A stretch of DNA of 9,454 nucleotides from Verrucomicrobiales bacterium (GCA_003452185.1 DMJJ01000331.1:1-9454), one strand, 5' to 3'; shown: positions 1 to 7,729, numbered from the stretch's first letter. The notes: generated by a model not told the origin, from the letters alone. Numbers and translations are program-made.

Positions 1-287
1 TGCTCCAGCGCGGCGTTGAACCCCGTGGGGACAATTTTCCCCGGGTTGTCCACCAGCTTGAGGTTCGGATGGTATTGCTGCGCCCCGACCACCAGCTCCC
101 GCGTCCGGTCGGTCGACATCCCGTCCACGATCAGGAGCTCCAGCCGGTCGGCAGGGTAATCCTGCTCAAACACCGCCTCGATCGCACCGGTGATGAAACG
201 CTCCTCGTTTCGCACCGGCATGATGATCGAGACGAACGGCGGGTCGCAGACCGGGTCCATCGCTCGGGCTTCAGATCCCTGGCTCAT
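1..287 (-). CDS. Family 2 glycosyltransferase (ExoA-like), 3' end cut by window edge
   Basis: Only the first 95 codons are inside the window; the frame stays open to base 1. The start at 287 (ATG) lies 8 bases after the GNAT stop. After a polar leader (1-17) the sequence shows FVSIIMPVRNEERFI (18-32), the nucleotide-binding start of a GT-A fold. AIEAVFEQDYPADRLELLIV (35-54), DGMSTDRTRELV (55-66) and NPGKIVPTGFNAALE (81-95) follow. These match the ExoA-type GT2 enzymes of succinoglycan-like pathways, which add an early sugar to a lipid-linked acceptor. The DXD metal-binding motif and any membrane anchor would lie beyond the window, so neither is confirmed. GT2 membership is secure; the ExoA-like label rests on the DGMSTD and IVPTG-N segments as I recall that family. 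There is no evident ribosome binding site, so translation may be coupled to the GNAT gene. Confidence 0.9.
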   Translation of the reverse strand, partial: MSQGSEARAMDPVCDPPFVSIIMPVRNEERFITGAIEAVFEQDYPADRLELLIVDGMSTDRTRELVVGAQQYHPNLKLVDNPGKIVPTGFNAALE

Positions 288-295
288 AGTGAGGG

Positions 296-943
296 TCAAA
301 AAATCTTCGAGTAATACATCGCATCCCCCGGCGGCACCGTTCCCTGGAACGGAACCCATCCGTGGCGCTCGTAGAACCGGCGGGCCCCCGCATTCTCGGG
401 ATACACGGAGAGACGCAGCGAGGCGCAGCCCCTGGCCCGGGCCTCCTGCTCGAACCCCTTCATGAGCTGCTCGCCCACGCTCCGCCCGCGGGCCTGGGGA
501 TCAACGCCGATGCTCACCAGCGAGAGTGTCGGCATCGGGAGCAGGGGTGCCGCCTTCGGCTCCGACCGCCGGCCGAAGATCGACGCCACCCGGTTCCACG
601 CGGTGCGCCGGATCCGCGCCGTCCCGAGCAGCCAGGGGCGCAGGCAGACGGCAAGGGAGGCCGCCGGCACGAGCGCCCGGTTCATCTCGGGAAGGAGCTC
701 CACGGGGGCCCCGGCCACGTATCCCAGCGCCTGCCCCGACTCGCTCATGGCAACGATCGCCACCCCCTCGGGCCGCAGGAGAAACCCCCTCAGGAACGAG
801 CGGAGATACCCCCGGCCGAGCTGGGCGTTCATGTACTCGGGAAACGCCGCCATGTGGATTTCAACCACCGCGTCGAGCGCCCCCTCAGTCAAGCGGGCCA
901 CCTTCACCGTGCCGACCGTCACATTGCTTACCGGGCTGTTCAT
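296..943 (-). CDS. GNAT-family N-acyltransferase
   Basis: Predicted acyl-CoA-dependent N-acyltransferase of 215 residues with a single GNAT fold. VARLTEGALDAVVEIHMAAF (15-34) matches the first strand and helix of the fold, and ALGYVAGAP (72-80) a central strand. LSLVSIGVDPQARGRSVGEQLM (140-161) is motif A, which binds the CoA pyrophosphate. LRLSVYPENAGARRFYERHGW (176-196) is motif B, with the usual N-x-x-A-x-x-F-Y spacing. In motif A the usual second glycine is S155 (R-G-R-S-V-G). About 35 residues (roughly 101-135), rich in Arg and Trp, are inserted before the motif A strand, making the protein longer than a minimal GNAT of about 150. The substrate is unknown. In this setting an amino sugar of the glycan precursor is plausible, but a protein or small-molecule target cannot be excluded. 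Translation is well supported by an AAGGAG box 8 bases before the ATG, and the start overlaps the upstream stop by 4 bases. Confidence 0.88.
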   Translation of the reverse strand: MNSPVSNVTVGTVKVARLTEGALDAVVEIHMAAFPEYMNAQLGRGYLRSFLRGFLLRPEGVAIVAMSESGQALGYVAGAPVELLPEMNRALVPAASLAVCLRPWLLGTARIRRTAWNRVASIFGRRSEPKAAPLLPMPTLSLVSIGVDPQARGRSVGEQLMKGFEQEARARGCASLRLSVYPENAGARRFYERHGWVPFQGTVPPGDAMYYSKIF

Positions 944-2001
944 GACAACGACTCCTTCACCCCCAGATACACCTCCACCACACGACGCGCCACCTGGTCG
1001 ATCCCCAGGCCGAGGACCGCCTGGCGCCCGTTGCAGCGACGCCGCTCCCGCAGAATCTCAATCAGCCCCGCGGCGATGCTCTCCGCATCCCGCCGGACCA
1101 CCCTCGCGGGGACCACCCCCTCGAGGCGCTCCTCAACGTCCCCGACGGGCGTCGCCACCACGGGACAGTTGCACGCCAGGGCCTCCTTCACCACGTTGGG
1201 GGAGCCCTCCTGTCGGCTGGCGCACAGGAGCGCGTCCGCCGCGGAATAGTGCAAGGGCATCTCGTCGGGCTTCACCCCCACGAACACCCGCAGCTCGGCG
1301 TCGGGAAACACCCCCCGGACCCGTTCCATGGCCGCCTCGGCCACCGCCAGCCCCTTGTTGACCGGGTCCCGGGCGGCATCCATCACCACGATCCTCCGGT
1401 CCGCGGGCCACCCGAGCCGACGCCGAGCCTCCTCCCGGTCGATGGGGATAAAGCGCTCCAGGTTGACCCCGTCCGGGATCACCCGGGCCGCCCCGCGCCG
1501 CCACCAGAGAGCCCGGCGGAGCTGCCCGCTGACGCAGATGAGGGCATCCGCCTTCAGCGCAGCGAGGTTCGAGAGGAGAATCCCGACCCAGGTCCGGACC
1601 CACGAGATTCCAGCCCCGGGCAAAAGGTCGCTCCCGGCGTAAGTGATCAGGGACCGGCATCCCGACCAGACGCAGAGCATCGCGGTGATCGTCCCGTACC
1701 GGGCATGGACGAGGTCGGGCCGCAACCGGCGGACCTCGGCCCGCAGCCCCTTCCAGGCCGCCCACAGATCCCCCGGCGAATGGCTGCTCCCGATGTCAAA
1801 CGTGCTCACCTCCACCCCCAGGGCCCGGAGCGCCGTCACCTGGCGATCAACCCACACGGCGGCGAATGTCCTGTTGTCCGCCTTCTTCCAATGGTTCGAG
1901 ACCACGAGGACATGGCACGGCCGGGGGGAGGGCAGGGCCGTGACCCCGCTGCTTGCAGCCGGGTCGGGGTTCGGATCGTTGAACTCTCGGGCGGTCATCA
2001 T
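940..2001 (-). CDS. GT4 (group 1) glycosyltransferase
   Basis: Predicted GT-B glycosyltransferase of 353 residues. After a Pro/Ala-rich leader (about 1-28) the first strand reads CHVLVVSNHW (29-38), followed by NRTFAAVWVDRQVTALRALGVEV (43-65), the usual opening of this family. DLVHARYGT (96-104), LITYAGSDLLPG (118-129) and VIPDGVNLERF (174-184) mark the inter-domain region. The C-terminal domain has DPVNKG (212-217, K216), then an EX7E motif (E265 to E273) within ASRQEGSPNVVKEALACNCP and VVATPVGDVEE. The start at 2001 is preferred because an AGGAG box lies 10 bases upstream, and the next codon is also ATG (1998). A start at 2067 is in frame but would overlap the amidotransferase gene and ignore that box. 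The C-terminal region after the EX7E motif is short (about 80 residues) compared with many GT4 proteins, but nothing essential seems missing. The stop overlaps the GNAT gene start as ATGA. Confidence 0.93.
   Translation of the reverse strand: MMTAREFNDPNPDPAASSGVTALPSPRPCHVLVVSNHWKKADNRTFAAVWVDRQVTALRALGVEVSTFDIGSSHSPGDLWAAWKGLRAEVRRLRPDLVHARYGTITAMLCVWSGCRSLITYAGSDLLPGAGISWVRTWVGILLSNLAALKADALICVSGQLRRALWWRRGAARVIPDGVNLERFIPIDREEARRRLGWPADRRIVVMDAARDPVNKGLAVAEAAMERVRGVFPDAELRVFVGVKPDEMPLHYSAADALLCASRQEGSPNVVKEALACNCPVVATPVGDVEERLEGVVPARVVRRDAESIAAGLIEILRERRRCNGRQAVLGLGIDQVARRVVEVYLGVKESLS
952..957 (-). promoter_or_regulatory. Ribosome binding site (AAGGAG) for the GNAT gene
   Basis: AAGGAG on the minus strand, 8 bases before the ATG at 943. 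It lies inside the coding end of the upstream glycosyltransferase and supports the overlapping ATGA start. It is the best Shine-Dalgarno match in the window. Confidence 0.75.
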
Positions 2002-2011
2002 TCGCAAAAAA

Positions 2012-2016
2012 CTCCT
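2012..2016 (-). promoter_or_regulatory. Ribosome binding site (AGGAG) that decides the start at 2001
   Basis: AGGAG on the minus strand lies in the 34-base gap after the amidotransferase gene, 10 bases before ATG 2001 and 13 before the alternative ATG 1998. It argues against the longer frame beginning at 2067. The box overlaps an 8-base palindrome, CCTGCAGG (2014-2021), which is too short to be a convincing hairpin. Confidence 0.7.
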
Positions 2017-2035
2017 GCAGGTGCACCCCGGCGGC

Positions 2036-3916
2036 TCAGGCCGCCGAGCGGGCCGCTGCCGAGGCATCGGCCGAGAGATAGAGCCGGGCCCAGTTCTCGA
2101 AGATGGCGAGACGGAACAGCAGGTTCAGGAGCGGCTTTGCACGGCTCCCCCCTTCGTACTGGGCCAGAAGGCGCCGGATCCCCTCCGGGTCGGCGAACCG
2201 GTCGAGGTGGCGCGGGCTGCCGACATGCTCGCGGAGCCACTCCGCCAGGGGCCCTCCCAGCCATTGGGACTCGGGCGTCGAGAACCCGAGCTTGCTCTTG
2301 CGATGGCGAACCATCGGGGGCAGGGTGTCGGCCAGCGCCTCACGCATCACATACTTGGTCCATCCATCGCGGAGCCGGAGATTCGATGGCAGCGTGGCCA
2401 TCCACTCCACGAACACATGGTCGACAAAGGGCACCCGCGACTCGATCCCGAAGGCCATCATGTTCCGATCCTCGTAGCGAAGGAGCACCGGCAGGCTGAA
2501 ACGGGTCAGGTCCCCCTCGAGCCTCCGGGACAACGATCCCCCGATCCCCATCCCGGCGGGGCGAGGCACGCCGGCGTCCCCCGGAAAGAGCACGTCCACC
2601 TCGACCAGCGAGCGGAAGAGATAACGGCGCCCCTCTGCGAAACGCGTCGTCCGGAGAATCTCCGGGCTGAGGAAGAAGGCCATCGCCTCCCGGGCAGCCC
2701 GGACCCAATGCCCCCCGCGGGCAAGCTCCCGGAGATACACCAGGATGAACTTCCGGTACCCGGCCAGCTGCTCATCCGCCCCCTGCCCGTTGAGGAGCAC
2801 CTTGATCCCGTGCTCCCGGGCGAGGCGTGCGACGCAGAACTGCGCATAGCAGCCGGTCCCGCCCACCGGCTCCTCCTGGTGCCAGAGCCAGGTCTCAAGG
2901 TCCTTCCGCAGCCGCTCCCCGTTGGGAAAGACCTCGTGCGGCCGGCATCCGGTCGCCTGAACCACGGCGTTCATGTAAGGGCGCTCGTCCAGGGAGGCTT
3001 CCTCGAAGCAGGCGCTGAATGTGTGCTGCCAGTCCTCACGCCAGGCGCCGCGGCGGCGGAGCTCCCCGTTGACCAGGCAGACGAGCGCCGATGAGTCGAG
3101 GCCGCCGCTGAGACAGGTTCCCACGGGAACATCCGACCGGAGATGCAGGTCCACCGCCTGCTGAAACTGGGAGCGAAATCCCTCCAGCCACGGACCCTCC
3201 TCCCCGGCACGCGCCAATGGAACCTCGTGCGCGACGGGGGCCCAGTAGCGCTGTGGACGAAACTCCTCGCCCGGGCGCCACTGGAAGAAGTGCCCCGGCG
3301 CCAGCCGGTCGATCCCTTCAAAAAAGGTCTCCGTGGGCTCGTGCTCCAGAAGGTTGTAGGCGAGGTACTGTCGCGCGAGCGTGGGACGGATCCGGGGCGA
3401 GGGGACCCAGGGGAGCAACGCCTTGAGCTCCGAGGCGAAGGCGAGGATGCGGTTCCCCTCCCGCCAGTAGTGGAATGGCTTGATCCCAAGCCGGTCGCGG
3501 GCACCGAAGGCCCGGTTTTCCACACGGTCCCAGACGACAAAGGCAAACATCCCCCGCAGGCGCTCCAGGCACCCCCGTCCCCACTGCCGGTAGGCGGCAA
3601 GCAACACCTCGGTGTCGGAGTGGCCCTTGAACTCGTGCCCCAGGGCCCGGAGCTCCGCACCCAGCTCAACGTAGTTGTAGATCTCCCCGTTGAACACGAG
3701 GGTGTAGCGTCCGGACGGGTCGGACATCGGCTGGCGGCCGGCATCGCTCAGGTCGAGGATCGCGAGGCGACAGTGACCGAGGGCCACGCCCTCGGCCTCG
3801 AAGAAGCTCTCCCCGTCGGGCCCGCGATGCCGCTGTCGCGCGATCATCCCGCGGACGCGGGAGGCCGACTCCGGGCACGTCCCGGCCTGAAACAGAATGC
3901 CTGCAATCCCACACAT
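2036..3916 (-). CDS. Asparagine-synthetase-like glutamine-dependent amidotransferase
   Basis: Cytoplasmic enzyme of 626 residues with the two AsnB domains. The N-terminal glutaminase begins MCGIAGI, so Cys2 becomes the nucleophile after Met removal, which fixes the start at 3916. It keeps R50, FNGEIYNY (75-82), HSDTEVLL (99-106) and RDRLGIKPF (140-148). The synthetase domain has the ATP pyrophosphatase loop SGGLDSS (270-276), NGQGADEQLAGY (376-387) and EDRNMMAFGIESRVPFVDH (482-500). It also has KSKLGFSTPE (540-549). Ammonia from glutamine would be used to amidate an adenylated carboxylate. In housekeeping AsnB this is aspartate; in a polysaccharide operon it may be a uronic acid or another sugar carboxylate (inference, by analogy with WbpS-type O-antigen amidotransferases). 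Q378 stands where E. coli AsnB has a glutamate important for adenylation. Length fits the 600-650 residue subgroup common in surface-polysaccharide loci. No clear ribosome binding site lies in the AT-rich 16-base gap upstream. The Ala-rich C-terminal tail is unremarkable. Confidence 0.93.
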   Translation of the reverse strand: MCGIAGILFQAGTCPESASRVRGMIARQRHRGPDGESFFEAEGVALGHCRLAILDLSDAGRQPMSDPSGRYTLVFNGEIYNYVELGAELRALGHEFKGHSDTEVLLAAYRQWGRGCLERLRGMFAFVVWDRVENRAFGARDRLGIKPFHYWREGNRILAFASELKALLPWVPSPRIRPTLARQYLAYNLLEHEPTETFFEGIDRLAPGHFFQWRPGEEFRPQRYWAPVAHEVPLARAGEEGPWLEGFRSQFQQAVDLHLRSDVPVGTCLSGGLDSSALVCLVNGELRRRGAWREDWQHTFSACFEEASLDERPYMNAVVQATGCRPHEVFPNGERLRKDLETWLWHQEEPVGGTGCYAQFCVARLAREHGIKVLLNGQGADEQLAGYRKFILVYLRELARGGHWVRAAREAMAFFLSPEILRTTRFAEGRRYLFRSLVEVDVLFPGDAGVPRPAGMGIGGSLSRRLEGDLTRFSLPVLLRYEDRNMMAFGIESRVPFVDHVFVEWMATLPSNLRLRDGWTKYVMREALADTLPPMVRHRKSKLGFSTPESQWLGGPLAEWLREHVGSPRHLDRFADPEGIRRLLAQYEGGSRAKPLLNLLFRLAIFENWARLYLSADASAAARSAA

Positions 3917-3932
3917 AGAAATAGGAATTCGA

Positions 3933-5372
3933 TCACTCCCCGGGGGCCGCGGGGGCCGCCTCGACGAGCGGGGTCACGTTCGCGGCGGGACGAAGCCCCA
4001 GCCCCGGCAGGAACATCGCGGCGGCCAGCCCGAAGGTGAATCCCGGAAGCACCTGCCGCATGCCGTTGCCTGTCATGTACAGGAGCGTGTACGCCACCAG
4101 CGCCGCCGTCACGGCCCGCCCATGCACCGTGCGGGCCCTGAGAAAGTGGGACAACGCCATCCAGAGGATCATCCCGATGGCCAGCACCCCCAGGGACCCG
4201 TGCTCCGCGAGCAGCCGGGTATACTCGGTGTGCGAGGCGGCCCGGTACTCCATCGCCTCCCGGACCTCCTTGCCCCGCCCAACTCCGATGCCGAGGACCG
4301 GGTTTTCGGCAAAGATCTGCAGATCCATCGCCATGATCTTGTCCCGGTTGGTGAGATCCGTGTTCTTGAACCGGTTACTCAACGCCCCCCCGGTGAAGTC
4401 ATCCAGCCAGGGGTAGATCACGAAATACCCGGCGGCCGCCAGCACCAGCCCGCCCACCCCGAGCTGGAGGATCATCTGGGGGTTGCGCAGCAGGAGCACC
4501 GTGGCGAGCAGGGTGCCGCCGGCAAAGTAGTAGAGGCCGCAGCGGGAGAAAGTCAGTGCGCTCTGCGCGGCGAACATCAGCAGGCAGCATCCCATCAGCC
4601 CCTTCAGGGCCAGCGGCACCGGGCGGGTGGTGATCACCAGGAAGCAGGCGAGGCTTCCCAGCCCCAGGCTGGCCGAAACCTGGTTCGGCCCAAACCCGCC
4701 GCTCGCCGCGGCAATCGAGCTGTTGCCAAACTGGATCTCCGATCCCGCCAGCCCCATGACAATCAGCACCACCACCGCGACCGTGGGCACCACGTAGTGG
4801 AGGAGCACCCGGGCCAGCTGGCGGCCCGTCAGCCTCACCCGGACGAAGAACAAAACCCCCACCGCCAGGCTCACGGGACCCGACATGTCGAAGCTTACAA
4901 TCTGCCGCGCCCGGTCAAAATCGGCCGACGCGAAGGTGAGCAGGGCGCTCGGGACCAGCGCCGCAAAGTAAATCAGCGGTGGGGGATAGGGCCTGAACCT
5001 GCCATGGCGGACGAGCGCGATGAGCATCGCCCCCACGATCGAGTATTTCCCGAGCTCCCACACCACGTTCGCCCCCGTGATGCGCCACAGGGCCTCGGAT
5101 CCGGCGATGTACGCGACCAGGCAGGCGGTTCGGACCAGGGTTCGGTCGGTCCATGCCACCCAGAACGCCAGAGCGGCGGTCCCCAGCGCGTGGACGGGCG
5201 ACACCGACCCGACCTTCCCGAGCAGGACCCCGAGGGCGGCATGCAGCACCAGCGCCCCGAGCACCCGGAGCGTCTTCACCGGGGGATCCTCGAAAGCCCG
5301 GACCGAGGGACGCGGCGGGAGCGGGAGGGCGATCGGTTCGGCACCCTCGGCCGGAAGCGCGTTGCCACTCAT
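3933..5372 (-). CDS. O-antigen polymerase/ligase-like membrane protein (Wzy/WaaL type)
   Basis: Polytopic inner-membrane protein of 479 residues that probably polymerises lipid-linked repeat units or ligates the finished glycan on the outer face of the membrane. After a Pro-rich cytoplasmic leader (1-33) I count roughly 12 to 14 hydrophobic segments. Clear ones lie near 35-52, 80-97, 131-149, 187-209, 230-248, 253-272, 277-295, 302-320, 389-408, 417-434 and 440-458. A large soluble loop (about 321-388) carries the family signatures: RDKIMAMDLQIF (343-354), ENPVLGIGVGRG (356-367) and SHTEYTRLLAEHGSLG (380-395). FGPNQVSASLGLG (227-239) and LTFSRCG (273-279) are also typical of the O-antigen ligase domain family. 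Polymerase and ligase cannot be told apart by motif alone; the position among glycosyltransferases favours a cluster-specific polymerase. The start at 5372 overlaps the upstream stop and has an AAGGTG box 5 bases upstream. The following gene starts 16 bases after the stop. Confidence 0.9.
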   Translation of the reverse strand: MSGNALPAEGAEPIALPLPPRPSVRAFEDPPVKTLRVLGALVLHAALGVLLGKVGSVSPVHALGTAALAFWVAWTDRTLVRTACLVAYIAGSEALWRITGANVVWELGKYSIVGAMLIALVRHGRFRPYPPPLIYFAALVPSALLTFASADFDRARQIVSFDMSGPVSLAVGVLFFVRVRLTGRQLARVLLHYVVPTVAVVVLIVMGLAGSEIQFGNSSIAAASGGFGPNQVSASLGLGSLACFLVITTRPVPLALKGLMGCCLLMFAAQSALTFSRCGLYYFAGGTLLATVLLLRNPQMILQLGVGGLVLAAAGYFVIYPWLDDFTGGALSNRFKNTDLTNRDKIMAMDLQIFAENPVLGIGVGRGKEVREAMEYRAASHTEYTRLLAEHGSLGVLAIGMILWMALSHFLRARTVHGRAVTAALVAYTLLYMTGNGMRQVLPGFTFGLAAAMFLPGLGLRPAANVTPLVEAAPAAPGE

Positions 5373-6517
5373 GAAAGCACCTTCTCATACACCCGGGCGA
5401 GGGATCGCCCAAGGCTGCGCAGGGAGTAACCGGCTTCGACGAACCGGATTCCCTCGGCCCCCAGCCGACGCCTCAGCTCCGGCTGCTCCACCAGTTCCCG
5501 CAGACGGGCCGCGAGCGCCGGCTCATCCTGCACGTCCGCCAACAATCCGTTCACGCCCTCCCGCACCACCGACGGCACCCCGCCGACGCGGGTCGCCAGG
5601 ACCGGAAGCCCCGTGGCCATCGCCTCCAAGAGCACGTTCGGAGTCCCCTCCCAGTCCGAGGTCAGCATAAGGATCTCGGCCGACTGGTAGATCCGCATCA
5701 TGTCCGATACCGGCCCTGCAAACTCCACGCACCCCTCGAGCGCCAGGTCGGCCACCCCCTTTTCGAGCTCACGTTTCAGCGGACCCGCCCCGACGATCAC
5801 CCCCTGGATCGGCATCGGGGATGCCCCTCGAACCGCCGCGATCGCCCGCAGGAACCGGTCAAACCGCTTCTCCGGTCCCAGCCGTCCCACCGCGACGATC
5901 CGGACCGGCACCCGGCTGGGGCGGTCCACCGGATGGAAGGCCTCGGTATCGAGGACGTTCGCCAGGTGGTGGAGCCGTCCGGCCGGCACCCCTTGCTCAA
6001 CGGCGTATTGGATGGCGATCTCCGAGTTCGCCGCGATCGCGGCCGGCCACCGGAGGCACCAGAGGCCGAGCCGGCGCCCGGTCATCTCCACCTCGTTCCG
6101 CCCCGTGCTGCGCATCGCCCCAAGATGGCGGATCCCGAGGAGCCGACCCGCCACGGCGGTGTAGACGTTGGTGTGGAAGTGCTGGCTTTGGAGCACGTCG
6201 GGCCTCCAGGTGCGAAGCTCCCGGACCAGCCTGAAAAGCCGGCCGAGACGACGCGGGGACTGGCCGATCCAGCGAACCTCGACGCCCAGGTCCCGGATCG
6301 CCTGCTCGTAATGCTCGCCCCGGGTCAGGCAGAGGACCCGCACCACGGCCCCATGCTCCACCAGGGTCCGGAGCATGTACACCAGCTGCCGTTCGGCGCC
6401 CCCCTGGCCCAAGGTGCCCGCCAAGAAGGCGACCTTCAACCCACGCAGGCGCTCCGTCCCGGCCATCACGCCGGGATCGGCTTCAAATTCAGGCTGCAAG
6501 GCGGGCAGGGAGCTCAT
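5369..6517 (-). CDS. GT4 (group 1) glycosyltransferase
   Basis: Predicted GT-B glycosyltransferase of 382 residues, one of four GT4 members in the operon. The N-terminal domain shows the classic glycine loop AGTLGQGGAERQL (33-45), and Q111 to N117 (SQHFHTN) lies in the expected acceptor cleft. The C-terminal domain opens with IVAVGRLGPEKRFD (207-220, K217). It then shows GVIVGAGPLKREL (239-251) and VEFAGPVSDM (264-273). E290 and E298 form the EX7E motif, followed by AMATGLPVLATRVGGVPSVV. The ATG at 6517 is chosen because it forms an ATGA overlap with the upstream stop. An internal ATG at 6466 (residue 18) is possible and would remove a poorly structured leader. An in-frame start at 6757 would run 240 bases into the upstream gene and is unlikely. 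No strong ribosome binding site precedes 6517, so translation probably relies on coupling. Its own stop overlaps the polymerase start in the same way. Confidence 0.94.
   Translation of the reverse strand: MSSLPALQPEFEADPGVMAGTERLRGLKVAFLAGTLGQGGAERQLVYMLRTLVEHGAVVRVLCLTRGEHYEQAIRDLGVEVRWIGQSPRRLGRLFRLVRELRTWRPDVLQSQHFHTNVYTAVAGRLLGIRHLGAMRSTGRNEVEMTGRRLGLWCLRWPAAIAANSEIAIQYAVEQGVPAGRLHHLANVLDTEAFHPVDRPSRVPVRIVAVGRLGPEKRFDRFLRAIAAVRGASPMPIQGVIVGAGPLKRELEKGVADLALEGCVEFAGPVSDMMRIYQSAEILMLTSDWEGTPNVLLEAMATGLPVLATRVGGVPSVVREGVNGLLADVQDEPALAARLRELVEQPELRRRLGAEGIRFVEAGYSLRSLGRSLARVYEKVLS
5378..5383 (-). promoter_or_regulatory. Probable ribosome binding site (AAGGTG) for the polymerase-like gene
   Basis: AAGGTG on the minus strand, 5 bases before ATG 5372. 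It matches the 3' part of a consensus AGGAGGTG and lies within the last codons of the preceding glycosyltransferase. It supports the ATGA overlap start. Confidence 0.55.
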
Positions 6518-7725
6518 AACAAGGCGGCCAGGGCCCCCGGACCCCGCGTTCCCTCTGCCGCCGCGGACCGCCCGAGCGGGCCCCATGCGGCGGTCAGGGC
6601 GCGGCCAATCGTATCCCGCCACGACTCGAGGGAGTAGGCAGACGCGGTCTCCACCGCCCTGCGCGACATCGCCTCGTGACGAGCTGCGTCCCCCAGACAT
6701 CGCTCCACGGCGCGGGCGATCGCCTGGGGCGTTGCTTCCGGCAACACCTCCCCGCACCCGGTGCCCACCAGCTGCGGCAACACCGAAACCGGGGTGGTCA
6801 CCACGGGGAGGCCCGAAGCGAGCGCCTCCAGGACCGCCTTGGGAAACCCCTCGGATGAGGTGGAGGGAAACACAAACAGGTCGGCTCCATGCAGGAGACG
6901 CATCACGGTCGGGTGATCGACGTTGCCGTGAAAGGTGACACGATCCCCGACCCCCAGCTCGCGGGCCTCCGCCCTGAAAGCCTCAAGCGCAGTCCCGTCC
7001 CCCACCACATCGAACCCGATTCCCGGAAACCGTTCTGCCAGGATCGGCAGGCTTTCGATGATGAGCCCCGTTCCTTTGAGCCTCTCCTGGCGGCAGGTGA
7101 TGATCAGCCGCGGGGAGTCTCCCGGTGGCTTGCGCCGGCCCGCCGCACACGAGACCAGCTGCTCCCGGGTGAGGCTCGTGGAGAAGATCCATCGCACGGC
7201 GGGATTGCGCGGCGACGGGGGCACGTCGCTTCCCCCCGTGGCCATCATCACGTTGCGGCCTCCGCCAAAGGTTTCCATCAACCATTTCCACGCCTTCTCG
7301 GCGCGGGTGGAGGGGGCAAGCCAGTTGCCGCAGTGCCGGACAAAGAGCGGCTTGCGGGCCACGAGCGCCAGGAGCATCGCCACCGACCCGATGTCGCCAG
7401 GGATCGGTGCATGGATCGCGTCGGCCCGAAACGCCTCACGCACCACGGTGGGGAGGTTTCGGAGGAGCCAAACCGGGAAGTCGAGCTTGCGCCGCCACCC
7501 CCGCCCCCGGGGATAGGACATCGGCACGACCCGGAGGTTGTGCCCCACCAGCGGGGTCTTTGGGGCGCCGGCGTCCGCAGGGAGGCAGGGCACCACCACC
7601 GTGGTTCGATCGAACAGCTCCGAGAGCCCCCGCATCTGCATCGGGAAGCCCCCGTCGGTTGTGAACCCGGTCGGGGACTCCGGCGCGTGCCAGCATCGCT
7701 TGCTGGAGATGATGACCAAGTGCAT
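6514..7725 (-). CDS. GT4 (group 1) glycosyltransferase
   Basis: Predicted retaining, GT-B fold glycosyltransferase of 403 residues, cytoplasmic or membrane-associated. The N-terminal strand MHLVIISSKR is followed by GGFPMQMRGLSELF (25-38), a typical acceptor-domain opening. The C-terminal domain starts near LIITCRQERLKGTG (207-220, with K217). It continues with FDVVGDGTAL (238-247), VTFHGNVDH (263-271) and a donor-binding EX7E segment, E292 to E300, followed by ALASGLPVVTTPV. The start at 7725 is chosen because the Rossmann strand begins there and the stop of the preceding gene is only 4 bases away. The open frame runs 36 codons further up (to 7833) but would overlap the acetyltransferase with non-homologous-looking sequence. 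The stop codon overlaps the next start as ATGA. The last 20 or so residues are Ala/Gly/Pro-rich and outside the fold. Substrate specificity cannot be read from the sequence. Confidence 0.93.
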   Translation of the reverse strand: MHLVIISSKRCWHAPESPTGFTTDGGFPMQMRGLSELFDRTTVVVPCLPADAGAPKTPLVGHNLRVVPMSYPRGRGWRRKLDFPVWLLRNLPTVVREAFRADAIHAPIPGDIGSVAMLLALVARKPLFVRHCGNWLAPSTRAEKAWKWLMETFGGGRNVMMATGGSDVPPSPRNPAVRWIFSTSLTREQLVSCAAGRRKPPGDSPRLIITCRQERLKGTGLIIESLPILAERFPGIGFDVVGDGTALEAFRAEARELGVGDRVTFHGNVDHPTVMRLLHGADLFVFPSTSSEGFPKAVLEALASGLPVVTTPVSVLPQLVGTGCGEVLPEATPQAIARAVERCLGDAARHEAMSRRAVETASAYSLESWRDTIGRALTAAWGPLGRSAAAEGTRGPGALAALL

Positions 7726-7729
7726 GGGA

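Noticed and set aside
2014..2021. 8-base palindrome CCTGCAGG as an operator or terminator
   Set aside because: It is too short, has no loop or following T-run in a terminator arrangement, and occurs easily by chance in GC-rich DNA.
940..2067. Longer version of the third complete GT4 gene starting at 2067
   Set aside because: It overlaps the amidotransferase end and ignores the AGGAG box at 2012-2016 placed for ATG 2001.
1643..3094. Long plus-strand open frame of about 483 codons opposite the amidotransferase and a glycosyltransferase
   Set aside because: Same compositional shadow effect; it spans the junction of two real minus-strand genes and shows no domain.
3897..5429. Long plus-strand open frame of about 510 codons opposite the polymerase gene
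   Set aside because: It is antisense to a well-supported membrane protein. Its translation is rich in Arg, Pro, Gly, His and Gln with no recognisable domain. It is expected from G/C-biased third positions on the other strand.
5369..6757. Longer version of the second GT4 gene starting at 6757
   Set aside because: It would add 80 low-complexity residues and overlap the upstream gene by 244 bases; the ATGA start at 6517 fits the operon pattern.
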